The position numbers were made by a program, and so were the translations under genes. Shown here piece after piece: positions 22,373 through 34,589 of a stretch of DNA of 64,000 nt. Under the pieces are notes generated by a model. It was not told where the DNA came from. It saw only the letters and a program-made list of their open reading frames with translations, and did no database searches. The stretch is taken from contig NC_045438.1 of the NCBI RefSeq assembly GCF_002776525.5, forward strand, positions 149,150,095 through 149,214,094. Reading direction: 5' to 3'. Position 1 is the first letter of the stretch. Each line of letters opens with the position of its first letter. This DNA comes from Piliocolobus tephrosceles (taxonomy: Eukaryota; Chordata; Mammalia; Primates; Cercopithecidae).

Positions 22373-22884
22373 ATTAATTGATTAATCAATACATCACATT
22401 GAAATAAAAGCTATCATATTAAATGAATACTTACATGTATATTTCAGCTTATTATGGGACAATTTGGAAGGCATTCAATTTTATGCCAAATGGTAGCATA
22501 CTGATCTCCAAGTAGTGGGACCAAATTAGGGTTTAGAAGAAGCCTCTAAAGTGAGAGTAGAAAAATAACTATTTTTTAATAGAGAAGGCCTTGTAAAGCA
22601 TCATCAGGCATCTAAATGTTATCCCCATTTGTACACAAAGAAAATATATTTCACAGCATAGCATAGCCATCTCAAGGGAGTTCCACAGACAGATCTCTCA
22701 GAGGGGTCTGTCAACCATTAGCTCAGCGTGGGCTCAGTTGTCTGCCTCACCTGGCACGAAGAAAAGCAGTGGGGCTATTTATACTGAGATTTGAGGTTCT
22801 TAGTACAATGGCTTCAATCCTCTGATTGTGGAAGCTCAGAGTCACAAATACACAGCTGAGTAAAAGGGCTAGTAAAATATGAGA

Positions 22885-22914
22885 GTGTGTGCGCGCGCAC
22901 GTGTGTGTGTGTGT
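22885..22914. repeat. (TG)n/(CG)n alternating purine-pyrimidine tract
   Basis: GTGTGTGCGCGCGCACGTGTGTGTGTGTGT: 30 bp strictly alternating purine and pyrimidine, including a CGCGCG core. Such sequence favours Z-DNA. Confidence 0.9.
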
Positions 22915-24289
22915 AAATTAGCTAGATCTCTTGAATATAAAGAAGGCAAACACTTTACTTTTCAATTTATCTTTTTCTTTTTTTACTTTCCTCCAACTAC
23001 TTTCCTCCTGTTATTTTCAAACCTTGTGCTCCACTGTCTTTTCTCCTTCAAGTGGATGCGATCTCTTTGAAGTCTGGGAATGTGGCTTGAGGAAGGGATG
23101 AGCTGGCTGCAGTGACCCAAATGAAGACTTACGTGATGGCATTGTCCTGAAGTTCAGCACTACCTGCCCTGTCTCCAGGTGTTTGCTTGCAAGAAGTCAT
23201 AGTGTCATTGCAAATCAGAATAGATTCCCTGACAGGCGGAGAAGAACTTCCACACTGATGCTCTTGCTGTCATTGTTACCATCTTTGTTGCAAAAACAAT
23301 CATTCCTTAATAATACCATGTTTAAAAGAGCCATTGAGTAAGCATAAGATTTTAATTACCTGATGTATCAGCAAAGGACAGAGGTGGTCTCTCAGAGTAT
23401 TGACTATGCCCTGTTTTCCTCATGGGAAAATACCCCCTTAAACTATTAATACAACTGGAAGAACCGCTAGGTCTTTTCTACACAGCTTTCCTCATTCTTG
23501 CCAAAGTGTTTATTGAATCCTTAACTAAAACCACTTGTGCTCTTGAACTCTCTTCTTGGGAAAAAGAAAAAGAAAAAAAACTGAACAATTATTGTTTCTT
23601 TCTCAGAGGGACACAAAGAGGGATTACCACAGGAAATCCAGAGAGGCTTTAGAAGACGAGCTTGCGTTGAGATAGAAGCCGGAAGCCCACTTAGCCAACT
23701 GCCTCCATGGGACCTGGCATGAGGCGGGCTTATGACAGTAAATGCTATACTGCCCCCAGTGAAAAAGAGAATTTGGCATTCGTTCTTCTGAACCCGCCAT
23801 CCCTCAGCCCTGGCGCCTGGGAATTCTGCGAATCATTGCCTGTGGCAGTGACACTGATTTGTATCTGGGTATGAACTTAAATGAAAACACGAATTGAACT
23901 CATTACTTGAGGAAGGAAACACTGCCAAATTTAACAGGATGAAATTCCAGCAGGGTGTAAGGTTTTATGGGGCTACAGTGGAATATCTCATAGAAAGGTT
24001 TCCAGTTCATAAAACACTTTCAAAACATGCTTGGCCCTTTTAAGTTGAAGGGACATTATCATTTCTATCTATGGCATTTCTCTGCAAATTGAACTCAAAT
24101 ATCCTTTGGGCTGACTACACAGAGAACAGAAGAAAGAAGTGGAAGAAACTTGGACTAAAGATTGCCTCCCTGAAAAGGTTTTCTTCAGGCAGAATTAGGT
24201 GAGAACAAATGACATCAGAAAATAGCATGTCAGTATACTGCTGCCAGCTCCGTATGGTTCAGCTTGTTTTCACAGGTATTTAATTAATT
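22915..24289. other. Unique sequence, no gene seen
   Basis: About 1.4 kb of unique DNA. No splice-bounded exon that I can support. Confidence 0.45.
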
Positions 24290-24590
24290 CCACAAACATA
24301 TATTGAGTATCAGATGTGGGATCCTGTTCAACACATTTGGGGTACAGTGGTCAATTAATCTACTCTCATGGCACATACACGCTGGAAGGAGAGAAAAGCA
24401 ATGAATAAATGAACAAAAGATGCAGTGTCAGGTAGTGATCACTGCTATCAAGAAAAATCAAGCAAGAGAAAATGGGATAGAAGGTGTCGGGGTGTGGGGT
24501 GACATTTTACATAATGTGTTTGGCAAAGGCCATTCGGAGGTGGTGACATATGAACAGAAGCTTGAATGAAGTGACCTACATGTTGAATCC
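24290..24590 (+). repeat. Ancient mammalian interspersed repeat (L2/MIR-like, class uncertain)
   Basis: ATTCCACAAACATATATTGAGTATCAGATGTGGGATCCTG, GGGTACAGTGGTCAATTAATCTACTCTCATGGCACATAC and AGTGATCACTGCTATCAAGAAAAATCAAG follow a well-known mammal-wide repeat ('attcaacaaatatttattgagcacc...ggggatacagcagtgaacaa...ccctgccctcatggagc'). I cannot name the family with certainty. Confidence 0.6.
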
Positions 24591-25789
24591 AGAAAGCTAA
24601 TTTTATATATTTTTTGGAAGGGGGCAGGAGATAATAAGCTAGTAAAAGGGTTGGGAAATTATTTTGAATCGAGGACGCCCAGTTTAAAAAAACTGTAAGA
24701 GACAGCCACTCTCTTTCTCCCAGTATAGGGCTTTTAGTGGCCATTTGAAAAGAGCTCTGCACGTTTCCTTGGAATTTTCTGGTGATCATGGCATAACAAC
24801 CAGCATGCAGTCTTCTGGCTGGACCATGTTTTACTTGCTAGCAAGGAGCAGAAGCTGTGGAAATTGGCATGTAGAGATGTAAAAGGATTTTATCCTTTTC
24901 AGCCTGGGCAGAAAATTGGAGAGAAAAGTAGGTGGGAGTCAGAAAAACACGAAATGAGAAAGAAAAGTATAATCTGAGCGAGTTCTCTCTTTTTTTTTGT
25001 TTTCTATGTTTATCTTTCCACAGCTTTTTCACTGGCTCTGTTAAAAAGCAAATATCACTGCAAACTTCATTTCATTTTCTCTCAACAGATGCAATAAAGC
25101 ATATTAAAATGTTTTTCCCTTCTGTCAGGTGCAAACTCCACGTTAGCAGGTTTGAAAACTTTCACATGTTCAGATAGCAATGGAGGTTTCAACTCGGCCA
25201 AAATCAACAAACAAAGGATGGATCCCTCACGTGTGCAATGCTTGCATAGAATGAAATTGAGTATGAGCATGTTTGCCAACCCTACTACAAATGGTTTATT
25301 TAAAATAGCAGAATGTGAAAAATACAGATTTATTTTTAATAGCTAGTACCATGATGATTATTGATTTTTTCCTTCCAGATTATTAATTTAAATACCAAAA
25401 TTATGCTACATGTTTAAAAGACATCTGTATCCTGAAAGTACTTATTTTCTAAGCTAAAACCCAGTTTTATTTCTAAAAAGATAATTTGTGGGAGGTATAA
25501 TTTTCATTCGTATGCATGTATATTAATGTATTTTTTTGGTGATACACTACTGCATGAGGATAGCTGTAAGGTCAGGATGTTTAGGAAACCTCTGATCTGA
25601 ACATCGACCCTGTGGATCTAATATTTAAGTAACTGGTTTCTCTCTATGTACTCTTTTCTCTTCCGTGGTAAGCCCTGCAGGCGAGCTCACTTCTCTACGT
25701 TCTCAGTTGTAAATGAGGAAAGTAGGAGGAGGTACAGAGCTGGAGGGTAAATGGCAGAATAGAAGACAGTGTCCTTCTGGGTAGGAGTA
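24591..25789. other. Unique sequence, no gene seen
   Basis: Unique AT-rich DNA. Open frames of up to 113 codons here have no recognisable features. Confidence 0.45.
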
Positions 25790-25970
25790 CCACCTTTGGT
25801 GTTTGACAGGCTTGGTTTTAGTCCTGATTTTTCCAGGTCCAAGTAGAATCTGGAGCACTTCTCAAATTCACTAAACCTCAGTTTCACCTTCTGTAAAACG
25901 AAGCTATTTCATTGAGTTATTTTGGTTTACATATGTAAAATATACAGCCAAATAGTTAACACTCAAGTGT
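25790..25970 (+). repeat. MIR SINE, sense
   Basis: ACAGGCTTGGTTTTAGTCCTG..., ACTAAACCTCAGTTTCACCTTCTGTAAAACG and TACAGCCAAATAGTTAACACTCAA align with the MIR consensus. Confidence 0.65.
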
Positions 25971-26879
25971 GTCAAGAAACAATTCCAAATATTTTATAAT
26001 AAATATATAAAGAACTTTCACAACTCATGGAATTTACTTCTTGAAGAGTTGCCATGGTCTGTGGTTATAATGAAATGTGCTCTTGGCAGCCCTGGATGGA
26101 GAAGCTCTTGAACAACATCCACGCCCATTACCTTGGAGTTGTCTAAACTGCCCTTTCCCCCGAGACCATCGTTAGTGCTTTCCATGAACCTGGATGATAA
26201 CCTCATGTTCACCTTTCAAAGCCAAGAATAACTAGAGAATTGAATGTGATGATAATGTTTCTTCTTAAAATTATGCCAAATCCAACTCAGTTGATGTGCG
26301 TTTTGCTTGTTAAATTAAAAAATGGACAAAGTCTATTTTATGGGTTGGCTAAAAAGGCACTGGTTAAAGAAAACAATGGTTATTTGTTTCTGATGTAGAA
26401 ATGATCCCCGCAGACACATCTCTAGATGAAACCCCAAATTCTTTACTGGTTGGATTCTAGAAAGAGTGACAGTAGTAATTTGGTGAAGCGGTAGGGGGCG
26501 GGGGACTCTTGGTGGTAAGTTAACTTGATTTTACTTTGAAAACTCTGATTAATTGTGCATAGCTGTGCACATACACACACCACATAAACAAAATTCCTGG
26601 AATCTGACTGAACCTTATTAAAGATTCATGTCCCTGTAAGTGTCCTGGTAAATAAATCCTAAATAGGATTATGAAAAGAATCCTTGTGCCACTGGTAGTA
26701 ATGTTGGCTAGTGTTGAGAAGATAAAAAGAAGAGAGGTAAAAATAAATAAAATGATCATCTTTTTTTGAGAAATTATAATCTATTAAACTCTAATAATAA
26801 TAATTCATTATTTTTTCTTAGTGAATGCATGCAGAGGAATTGTAAGTAAAGAGTTATAATTATATCAAACCAGCACAAT
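25971..26879. other. Unique sequence, no gene seen
   Basis: No supported repeat or exon. A short GTAGGGGGCGGGGGAC stretch near 26490. Confidence 0.45.
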
Positions 26880-27115
26880 GATTTATTGGGTGTTTACTAT
26901 GCAGCACAGACTCTGATAGGCACTTTAACCTACGTTATTTAATTTAATCATCACAACGACCCAGAACATAGTATTATTCTCCCTGTTTTCTAGATAGAAA
27001 AAAAATGTAAAAGCCCCCAAATGCATAAGTAGCTCAAACAAGGTCATGTAAGAGGTAAAGCAGAAAATCTGCATTTGAACCCAGGTCTCTTGATTCCAAG
27101 TTCCATATTCTATGT
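26880..27115 (-). repeat. MIR SINE, antisense
   Basis: TTTATTGGGTGTTTACTATG, then TTTAATCATCACAACGACCC, then TTTTCTAGATAG, AAGGTCATGTAAGAGGTAAAG and GCATTTGAACCCAGGTCTCTTGATTCC match the reverse complement of MIR. Confidence 0.75.
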
Positions 27116-28029
27116 AAGAATTGTTAGGTATGATTTAACAATCATGTATAGGCTTTTTTTTCATTTCTCCTTTAATAACACAATGGCTGTCAAAGAGCTC
27201 TTAAGCCACTGGTCAGTGCAACTCTTAAGCTTCATTTGGTCCCTCTCTAAGAACTTTGTTCAGTAAATTTTTGTCAAATACATATTAGGGCAGTAATCAC
27301 TTGAATTATTTCTTGAGCATTTATTAGTAATTGTCCAGTGCCATAATCTCCGAAACCTGGTTATCTATTAAACCTAGGTGGAGGACAAGAGCTTAAAATT
27401 AGCATCCAAGCAGAGTCTCACCACCCACAAGGTCCAAAATTTTCTACCGGTTACCCATTAATTATAAGGACAGGACTGGTTATGTAATTTTTAAGACTTT
27501 GTGAATACAATGTGGAACCCCTTGTTTGAAAGTATCAAGAACTTTAAGAGAGCAACAGCAGAGCCTTAAACCAAGCCTGGGGGTCTTTCTGGGCCGGGAC
27601 CAGAAGCCACTTCCATGTAAAGAGATAGGTGTTTTACCTTAGTACACTCAAACTGCACCCCAAAGAAGTAGAGCCTGATGAAATTTATTGGTTCAGCAGC
27701 ATCAGTGAAAAAACTAGAAGGGAGTGTACACAGTAGCTTAGGAGGAAATAGAAACTAGCCTGGAGTTTGGAAATCAGATTTATCTCTTCGGGATGGAAGA
27801 AGAAAGCAAGGACTCTGTCTTCCGTATACAGCCTTCGAGAGCCATACAGTAGTATGTCTACAAACCTTGCTGAACAGATTATTTTCTTTGGTTAATTTTC
27901 ATCCCCTTACCTCTTTTTCTGTCCCTAGAGATGTGGCATCATCCCTGCATTGATCCCTAATAATAGTGTCTACAATGTAATTTGAGGGATTTTATGGGAA
28001 TAATCCTTGTGTCATATTTTTAATGGAAT
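27116..28029. other. Unique sequence with possible old repeat near 27510-27600
   Basis: Mostly unique. TTGTTTGAAAGTATCAAGAACTTTAAG...AACAGCAGAGCCTTAAACCAAGC resembles a mammal-wide repeat I cannot name. Confidence 0.35.
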
Positions 28030-28155
28030 ATCCTGTAGGTGTAGGAGGGCAAGCACCATGCTTGTCTTATTCATTGTCCTATCCCATTCTCAGTACCAAG
28101 TAAATACCTACCACATAAGAGGTGCTCAATAAATATTTGTTGAATAATTGAAACC
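28030..28155 (+). repeat. L2 LINE 3' end, sense
   Basis: GGAGGGCAAGCACCATGCTTGTCTTATTCATTGTCC then CACATAAGAGGTGCTCAATAAATATTTGTTGAATAATTGAA is the typical L2 3' terminus. Confidence 0.75.
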
Positions 28156-30001
28156 TTAGATAATTGAAAGAAAATTGAGGAGAAGAAGTAAGAATGACCG
28201 ACAAATTATGCCAGTTAATAAAATGGTAGAAAAATTGTTTCGATTTACAAAACTCTGTAAAAGACCAAGTCAACAATATCGGGTTTTTTTATTGTAAATC
28301 TAATGACAGCAATGTTATCTCTACACACACATAGCCTATTTATTTGCTCGTTTTTGTTTTTATTTTACCACAAGGAACTGCTTCTGCAATAAGTGAAGTC
28401 AATGAAGAAAGCAAGAGGACTGCAAAGGTTTCCCTGCTGATTCTGCCAACAACAATGTTTTTATTGTGCTGCTTTGGGTGAGTAGGATGAGTTAGGCTCA
28501 AATCTAAAATCAGATGAATGAAAATTTGTGTGCATGAGTGTGTATTCACACACATGCACATGCCCACACACACAGTGGCCCTCATTAGTAAATTATTTGA
28601 AAAACAAATGAAACAGAGGTAAAATTTGGAACATGAAATAGATAACATGCCCTCTGTGCTACAGAACGTACCGTGGTATATCAGAAAAGCAAACAGGCAA
28701 GTCCAGAAAAACTTGGAGACCTCAGGAAGCCACCAACATACACAGAGGACTGAAGTTGCATTTTTACTTCTCTTCCCCAAACGTTCTGTCCAATAGCAAC
28801 TAATCCCAGGGAACTAAAAATATACGAAGTGTACAGTAACTCCCTTCTTTGGCTCTTTCTATAATGTATACAAATCTGACTGATAAAAGGCCCAATTCAC
28901 TCAGCAGAGAGCTGGCTTCTGTCTGATGGAATTTCACTGTGGAGTTTTCACAGTGAGAGCAGTTGGAGCCTTTGTATCTCCCATCCTTCTCTGTGGGAGA
29001 CACAGCCTCATGGATCTGAGTGATAGCAATGAGCAGTCTGGGACAAGTCAGTCGCTGTGTCTGCAGGCATCTGACAAGAGGAGAATATGATTGCAGCAAC
29101 ATGTTGGGGACGTCTGGCTTTCTCCCTCAAAGCCCTCTTTATTCTAAGGTTACCTGGCATTGCATAAGAGCCAAGCAGGCAATTAAATTCCTTGTATTCA
29201 GCCTTGCAGAGAGGTGAAAAAACTCATCTCCTGGCTGGCAGTATTTGTTGTTGGCTCTGCCCTTTCCAGTGGCAGGCAGTTGGGCATCCAATAGTCAGAT
29301 CGGTCAAGAGTACTGTTTTTTATATTTATTTGTATCTCGATGTTATTTAATTCCTTCAAGGTTTTCAAATTAATTTTAGGCCCTGTGTTTGTGTATTCAG
29401 ACTAATTTCCACAGCTGTGATTCCATTTATAACCTTTTATTTCTCCGTCTCCAAAAGAACTTGTATCTTAGGATGACCACAGCATCAGGTATTTCTTCAG
29501 TTTTTGTACACTTCATTTTTTCACTTTCTGCATTTGGAATTATTCAAATAATTGTCTTGCTACTTTTGAAAACTTTGGCCTAGTAATCGCTTGGGGTCTG
29601 GGGTAGGTTGGGGAGTATATTATGTGCCAGTTATGGTGGCTGCCATCACTGTCTTGTGTTTTGATTTGTTCTTACAATGGCTAGGTTGAGATTAAAATAT
29701 CTCAAAGTGAAATTATGTTCACAAAGGAAGGAAAGATTTTCAAAGTTAGTTCAAGTCATTGGTTCATCTGGCAAGCCTATGTTGAACCAGTTGTACAAAT
29801 TTGCAGATTCTGCTAATAGCTATAATTTCTTAGGTGAAAAAGCCACAAGTTGGCTAACATCCCTAAGTAAATTCAAATTTTTATCCAGAGAAATCAGAGG
29901 CTTGGGTTAAGAGAGGACTTCCAGGGCAAGTGCTATGATCATTACGAAATCGTGGAGCATGGGAGAATAGACTAGAATTACATTAGCAAATGTAACTCTT
30001 C
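28156..30001. other. Unique sequence, no gene seen
   Basis: 1.85 kb with little repeat content besides a short CACACA/TGTGTG-rich stretch at about 28525-28576. Open frames of 146 and 100 codons on the minus strand (28340-28780, 28800-29102) have no recognisable domain or conserved start context and are not called as genes. Confidence 0.5.
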
Positions 30002-30362
30002 TGAGAGACGGAAAAGAAAGAACGAAAAGGAGGGGAGTGGGAAGGATGGAAGGATGGAAGGAAAGAAGGAAGAAATGAAGAAGGAGGAGGGAAAGAAGGA
30101 AGGAAGGAAGGACAGAGGGAAGGAAGGAGAGATAGAGAAAGGAAGAAAGAGAGAGAAAGAGGGAAGAGAAAGAAGAAAAGATTAAGGAAGGAAAGAAGAG
30201 AGGGAGGGAGGGAAGGAAAGAGAGAGGGAGGAAGGAAGGAAAGAAGGAAGGAAGAGAAGAAAGGGAGGGAAGGAAGAAAAAGAGAGAGAAAAGGAGAGGA
30301 GGAGGGAAGAGAAAGAAGGAAAGAGAAGGAGAAGGAAGAAGGAGGGAAAGAAGGAAGAAAAT
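30002..30362. repeat. Long polypurine tract (GGAA/GAAA)n
   Basis: About 360 bp almost purely A and G on the plus strand, built of GGAA, GAAA, GGGA and AGAG units with only a few pyrimidine interruptions. Long minus-strand frames across it (Ser/Leu/Phe-rich) are low-complexity artefacts. Confidence 0.92.
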
Positions 30363-30653
30363 AATACAAAGAACAAACACTATTAATATGACATTAGCTC
30401 AAGAGAAAATTCTAGATTGGATTATAAAATGATGTTTTGTAAGCATTTAAAACATTTAGATGGGAAGAGTTTATCTTGGCTTCAGCAAGACATATGACAT
30501 TGCCTTATTTATATGCTTATTATCATACAGTTACGTACAGTAGTAGATAATGAAACAAAACAAACTCATTGAGTGCTGTGTATTCATGGTAGGATGCCAC
30601 AGTCTCTCTCCTTGACCTTGTCCTGTTCCACATCTTAATGATCAATTAATTGA

Positions 30654-30957
30654 GCTGGGTATGGTGGCTCATGCCTGTAATCCCAGCACTTTGGGAGGCC
30701 GAGGCAGGTGGGTCATCAGGTCAGGAGTTTAAGACCAGCCTGGCCAAGATGGGGAAACCCCATCTCTACTAGAAATACAAAAATTTGCCAGGTGTGCTGA
30801 TGGGTGCCTGTAATCTCAGCTCCTCCGGAGGCTGAGGCAGGAGAATCACTTGAATCCAGGAGGCAGAGGTTGCAGTGAGCCGAGGCCACGCCACTGCACT
30901 CCAGCCTAGGTGAAAGAACAAGACTCCATCTCAATAATAATAATAGTAACAATAATA
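30654..30957 (+). mobile_element. Alu with (AAT)n tail, sense
   Basis: Sense Alu with tail CAATAATAATAATAGTAACAATAATAA. Duplication AATTAATTGA at 30644-30653 and 30958-30967. AluS-like. Confidence 0.93.
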
Positions 30958-30974
30958 AATTAATTGAATAGGAA

Positions 30975-31215
30975 TAGCAAGGTCATTAAGAAGATGAATT
31001 CTGGAGCAAGAGTGTCTGTACTGAAACCTGACTCTGCTACTTATTATCTCTGTGACCTTAGGCAATCTACTTAACCTTGTTGTATCTCAGTTTCTTCATC
31101 CTCAAAATGAGAATAGTCATAATATTCATCTCATAATTTTATGCTGAATATTGAGTTTAAAATGCTTAGAATAAGGACTGGCATATAAGAAGCACTAAGG
31201 GTTAGCTAATATCAA
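30975..31215 (+). repeat. MIR SINE, sense
   Basis: AATTCTGGAGCAAGAGTGTCTG, then CTGACTCTGCTACTTATTATCTCTGTGACCTTAGGCAA, then CTCAGTTTCTTCATCCTCAAAATGAGAATAG, then GGACTGGCATATAAGAAGCACTAAG. One of the better preserved MIRs in the window. Confidence 0.85.
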
Positions 31216-31559
31216 CATCAATAATAATAATACAGAGATGATATGCTTATTAAATTTAATAAAGAGCAGAGGTTGGGAGAAACAATGACACTGTGAGATA
31301 TAAACTCACACTAACAAGATGATATTTAAGACAGAGAGATGTGAAGTTCCATCCCCAAAAGTTAACTGGATTATAGTTGACTTCCATCTCAAAATGAGCC
31401 ATTTATTCATTGGTCTTTAAACACCGACCAGGTACTAGCCACAGTGTAAAGTGCTGTTAAAGAGAAGAGTGACAGCAAGACGGAGATTCAGTTTGAGGCT
31501 GCATCAGTGGGATTCATGGGAATATATGCTCCAAACCAAGTAATCTGCTGCCCTGGTCA

Positions 31560-31880
31560 ACTACATCTTAAGCACTGGATTCAATTCTAGCTACCACATT
31601 GAAGAGAGACACTGGAATATCAATCAGCGTGGTGAAGGATTCCTAAACATGACTTGTAAGAAAAAATCAGGGATGTGTGAACTGGAAAGAGTAAGGGTAA
31701 GAAGACTAACAATAAGTGTACTGGACTGGTCTAAGTGTATGGCTAGTGTCCCAGCATAATTGCAATTTGCATTGTATTTCACTCTCAAAAGTGCCCTAGT
31801 TTGACAATAAAAATATGATCTCTCTAATGATGGCTTCCAAACATTTGGAGAGGATGTATTACACTTATTCCTTAGCCAAG
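31560..31880 (+). repeat. CR1/L3 LINE fossil, sense (tentative)
   Basis: CTGGATTCAATTCTAGCTACCACATTGAAGAGAGACACTGGAATATC, GGTGAAGGATTCCTAAACATG and TGATGGCTTCCAAACATTTGGAGAGGATGTATTACAC follow the CR1/L3 consensus ('ttcagttctgggcaccaca...gtgaagggtct...gtcttcaaatatttgaagggctgtca'). Confidence 0.55.
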
Positions 31881-31889
31881 TTTCATATT

Positions 31890-32300
31890 CTCATGTGATG
31901 ACAATGTAACTGGAAGTATCACAAGCAAACAAGAGGGACTTATTGGCTCACATAACCAAATGGTAGAAAAGTCAGAAAAAGGGCTAGCTATAGTGAAAAC
32001 TATGACCAGAATGTTTCTCTCTCTCTCTCTCTCTCTCTCTTGCTTACTTTTGTAACAAACTTGATATTCTCTTACTGCTCTGTTTCCCTAGACTGTCATT
32101 CATCAAGCTTAGCAACCAGAGAGAAAAGAAGGCTCTTTACCGTCAGCTAAGCCTGAAAAATACTTGGAAAGGACTTTGCTTCCCTGGGCTTGGGTCATGG
32201 ACAAGGTGAAGAGTAGGATGGGGACGCATGCCAGGTGGACTAAAAGAACAACTACTATAAGCTGCTATCAGCCAAGGAAAGGCACAGAAACACAGAGTTC
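31890..32300. repeat. Old interspersed repeat with (CT)n, class uncertain
   Basis: Starts GGGACTTATTGGCTCACATAACC, holds a (TC)n run at 32016-32041. It resembles the same unnamed mammalian repeat type seen at 52985-53545 ('actcaa..gcttaaacaa..aaattattggctcacataac'). Confidence 0.35.
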
Positions 32301-32904
32301 CACCCTCATGCAACCACAGGGGCAGCTCTATGAGGATGAGTTTCTGATAATTAAAGGCATTTAATTAGCCACTGGGTGACATGTATAGAAGGATTCATGT
32401 TTTGAATTGGAAGTTTTTTAATTTTTAGGCAATACCAAGATGTTTACTTCCACAATCTTCTCTTTTTTTTTGCATAATTAATTACAAAGAATTGGAGTTC
32501 CAAGTGTAAAAAAATGAAATAATCACCACTTTAAGAACTGCGCTGCATCCCAAGGGACCTAAGGATTGCTACGAAAGTATTCAAATTGGCCCAATTAAGC
32601 TACATAATGAATTTAGACAGTGCTCTCGAAGGCCACTTTGTGTTCTGTTTTTCTGTGATTCCAGAAAACCAATCATGGCAAAGGTGGGGGCATTTGCTTC
32701 TATGGTGCTGAGCAAAACTTGAACTATTTGAAAATCACACTGAGTCTCTGAACAAGAGACCAACAATGGTGGGAGCTGTCATCAAGGAATAAAAATGTTA
32801 ATTGAAGATCTCTCCTCATAATTTGATTAGTCTGTTCTCAAAAATTGCAAAGCAGGCAGATGCTAAAAGAATCTTCAGTATTGTGGGCTCTAAGGCTATC
32901 CTAA
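32301..32904. other. Unique sequence, no gene seen
   Basis: No supported feature. Confidence 0.4.
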
Positions 32905-33560
32905 AAAAAATACCACAGGCTGTGTGGCTTAAACATCAATAATTGATTTCCTCACAGTTCCAGAGGCTGAAAATCTTAGCTCAAAGTGTCAGTCAGGCTG
33001 GTTTCTTCTGAGGCCTCTCCCTTTGGCATGTAGATGGCCGTCTTCTCTCTGTGCTTGTTTTTGTCCTCCTCTTTTTTTTTTTTTTTTTTTTTTTTGAGAT
33101 GGAGTTTCACTCTCATTGCCCAGGCTGGAGTGCAATGGCATAATCTCGGCTCACTGCAACCTCCGCCTCTCAGGTTCAAGTGATTCTCCTGCCTCAGCCT
33201 CCCAAGTAGCTGGGATTACAGGCATGAGCCACCACACCTGGCTAATTTTGTATTTTTAGTAGAGATGGGGTTTCTCCATGTTGGTCAGGGTGGTCTCAAA
33301 CTCCCAACCTCATGTGATCCACCCACCTCAGCCTCCCAAAGTGCTGGGATTACAGGCGTGAGTCACTGTGCCCAGCCTCATCTCCTCTTCTTAAAGGGAC
33401 ACCAGTCAGATTAAATTAGGGTGCACCATCAATACCTCATTTTAACACAATCACCCAATTAAAGACCCAATATCCAAATACAGTCACATTCTGAGGCACT
33501 GGGGGTTAGGACTTCAACATGTCAGCATTGGGGGGACATAATTCAGCCCGGAGGATATGC
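32905..33560 (-). mobile_element. MLT1-type ERVL-MaLR LTR, antisense, split by an Alu
   Basis: Left part: AATACCACAGGCTGTGTGGCTTAAAC, CTCACAGTTCCAGAGGCTG, TAGATGGCCGTCTTCTCTCTGTGC. Right part after the Alu: CTTCTTAAAGGGACACCAGTCAGATTA, CATTCTGAGGCACTGGGGGTTAGGACTTCAACAT and GGGGGGACATAATTCAG. Together they are the reverse complement of an MLT1 LTR. No internal MaLR sequence is seen. Confidence 0.85.
33073..33377 (-). mobile_element. Alu, antisense, nested in MLT1
   Basis: T25 tail, GAGATGGAGTTTCACTCTCATTGCC, ending GTCACTGTGCCCAGCC. Short duplication-like TCCTCTT on both sides. Inserted into the MLT1 LTR. Confidence 0.92.
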
Positions 33561-33756
33561 TCACCCCTTTGTCAGAATTTCTTCTCAGAAATCATTTCTA
33601 TTTCTTCTATTTTGCTTTGAGTCCATTTTGTTTCTTCTCCCACCTTCAGTAGAGATGGAGAATTGATTACTATATAACAACAATAACCTTTCAGCAGTTT
33701 GTAGGTGATGATTCCCTTCCTTAGCAAATTCTTCTATTCTTTTTATTCCTTTTGCC

Positions 33757-34074
33757 TTTGTTTTGTTTTTGTTTGTTTGTTTGTTTTTGAGATGGAGTTT
33801 TGCTTTTGTTGCCCAGGCTAGAGTGGGGTGGCACCATCTCGACTTACTGAGATCACCTCCACCTTCCAGGTTCAAGCGATTCTCTTGCCTCAGTCTCCCA
33901 AGTAGCTGGGATTATGGGCGCTCACCACCATGCCTGGCTAATTTTTGCATTTTTTAGTAGAGACAGGGTTTCACCATGTTGGCCAGGCTAGTTCTCAACT
34001 CCTGACCTCAGGTGATTCACCTGCCTTGGCCTCCCAAATTGCTGGGATTACAGGTGTGAGCCACCACACCTAAC
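33757..34074 (-). mobile_element. Alu, antisense
   Basis: Tail of TTTG units, body from GAGATGGAGTTTTGCTTTTG to CCACCACACCTAAC. Duplication TTCCTTTTGCC at 33746-33756 and 34075-34085. Confidence 0.93.
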
Positions 34075-34589
34075 TTCCTTTTGCCATTTTTTAAAAACAT
34101 GTGTCTTACCTTCCAGTGCAAATAATTATTTTATGGTTCTCAAGTGTTGCATTTGTTGCATGTGCACAAGATCAGACATGTTTCTAAGCTACGTTACAGC
34201 CTCCATGTTCATCTTATGGTTCAGTGTGACTCTTATGTCTATACCGTTGTTCTTTGTCTTATTGATTTTGAACTCTTCCGCCTAAAAGGACCTCACCACA
34301 GTTTGAACAATATGTTGTTCTTAAGCTTCTTCTGCAATCTGTCATGGTAATTTTGAATTTTATTTCAGTGGAATTAGGAGATATCCTTTTATCCATAAAA
34401 CACGAACCACTCAGTGAGGTTCCTGTTATCACCCCAACTCAACACAAATGTACATTGAGAAGCAGGGAGGTTAAGTAAATTGTTAAGGTCTCACACATAG
34501 AAGATGACAAACCTTGGGTTTCTAACATAGTGTGTCTGAGCTTAAGTTGCAGACATCATAACCTTTCCATGCCATCTTTCGGTATCATT

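Noticed and set aside
28340..28780. 146-codon minus-strand frame
   Set aside because: It runs through a CACACA/TGTGTG stretch, has no domain and no supporting splice or promoter context.
30002..30362. CRISPR-like regular repetition
   Set aside because: The units are short and irregular with no spacers; this is a purine microsatellite in a primate genome.
29907..30380. 157-codon minus-strand frame rich in Ser, Leu, Phe and Pro
   Set aside because: It is the translation of the polypurine tract. All three frames stay open there because the repeat lacks stop codons.
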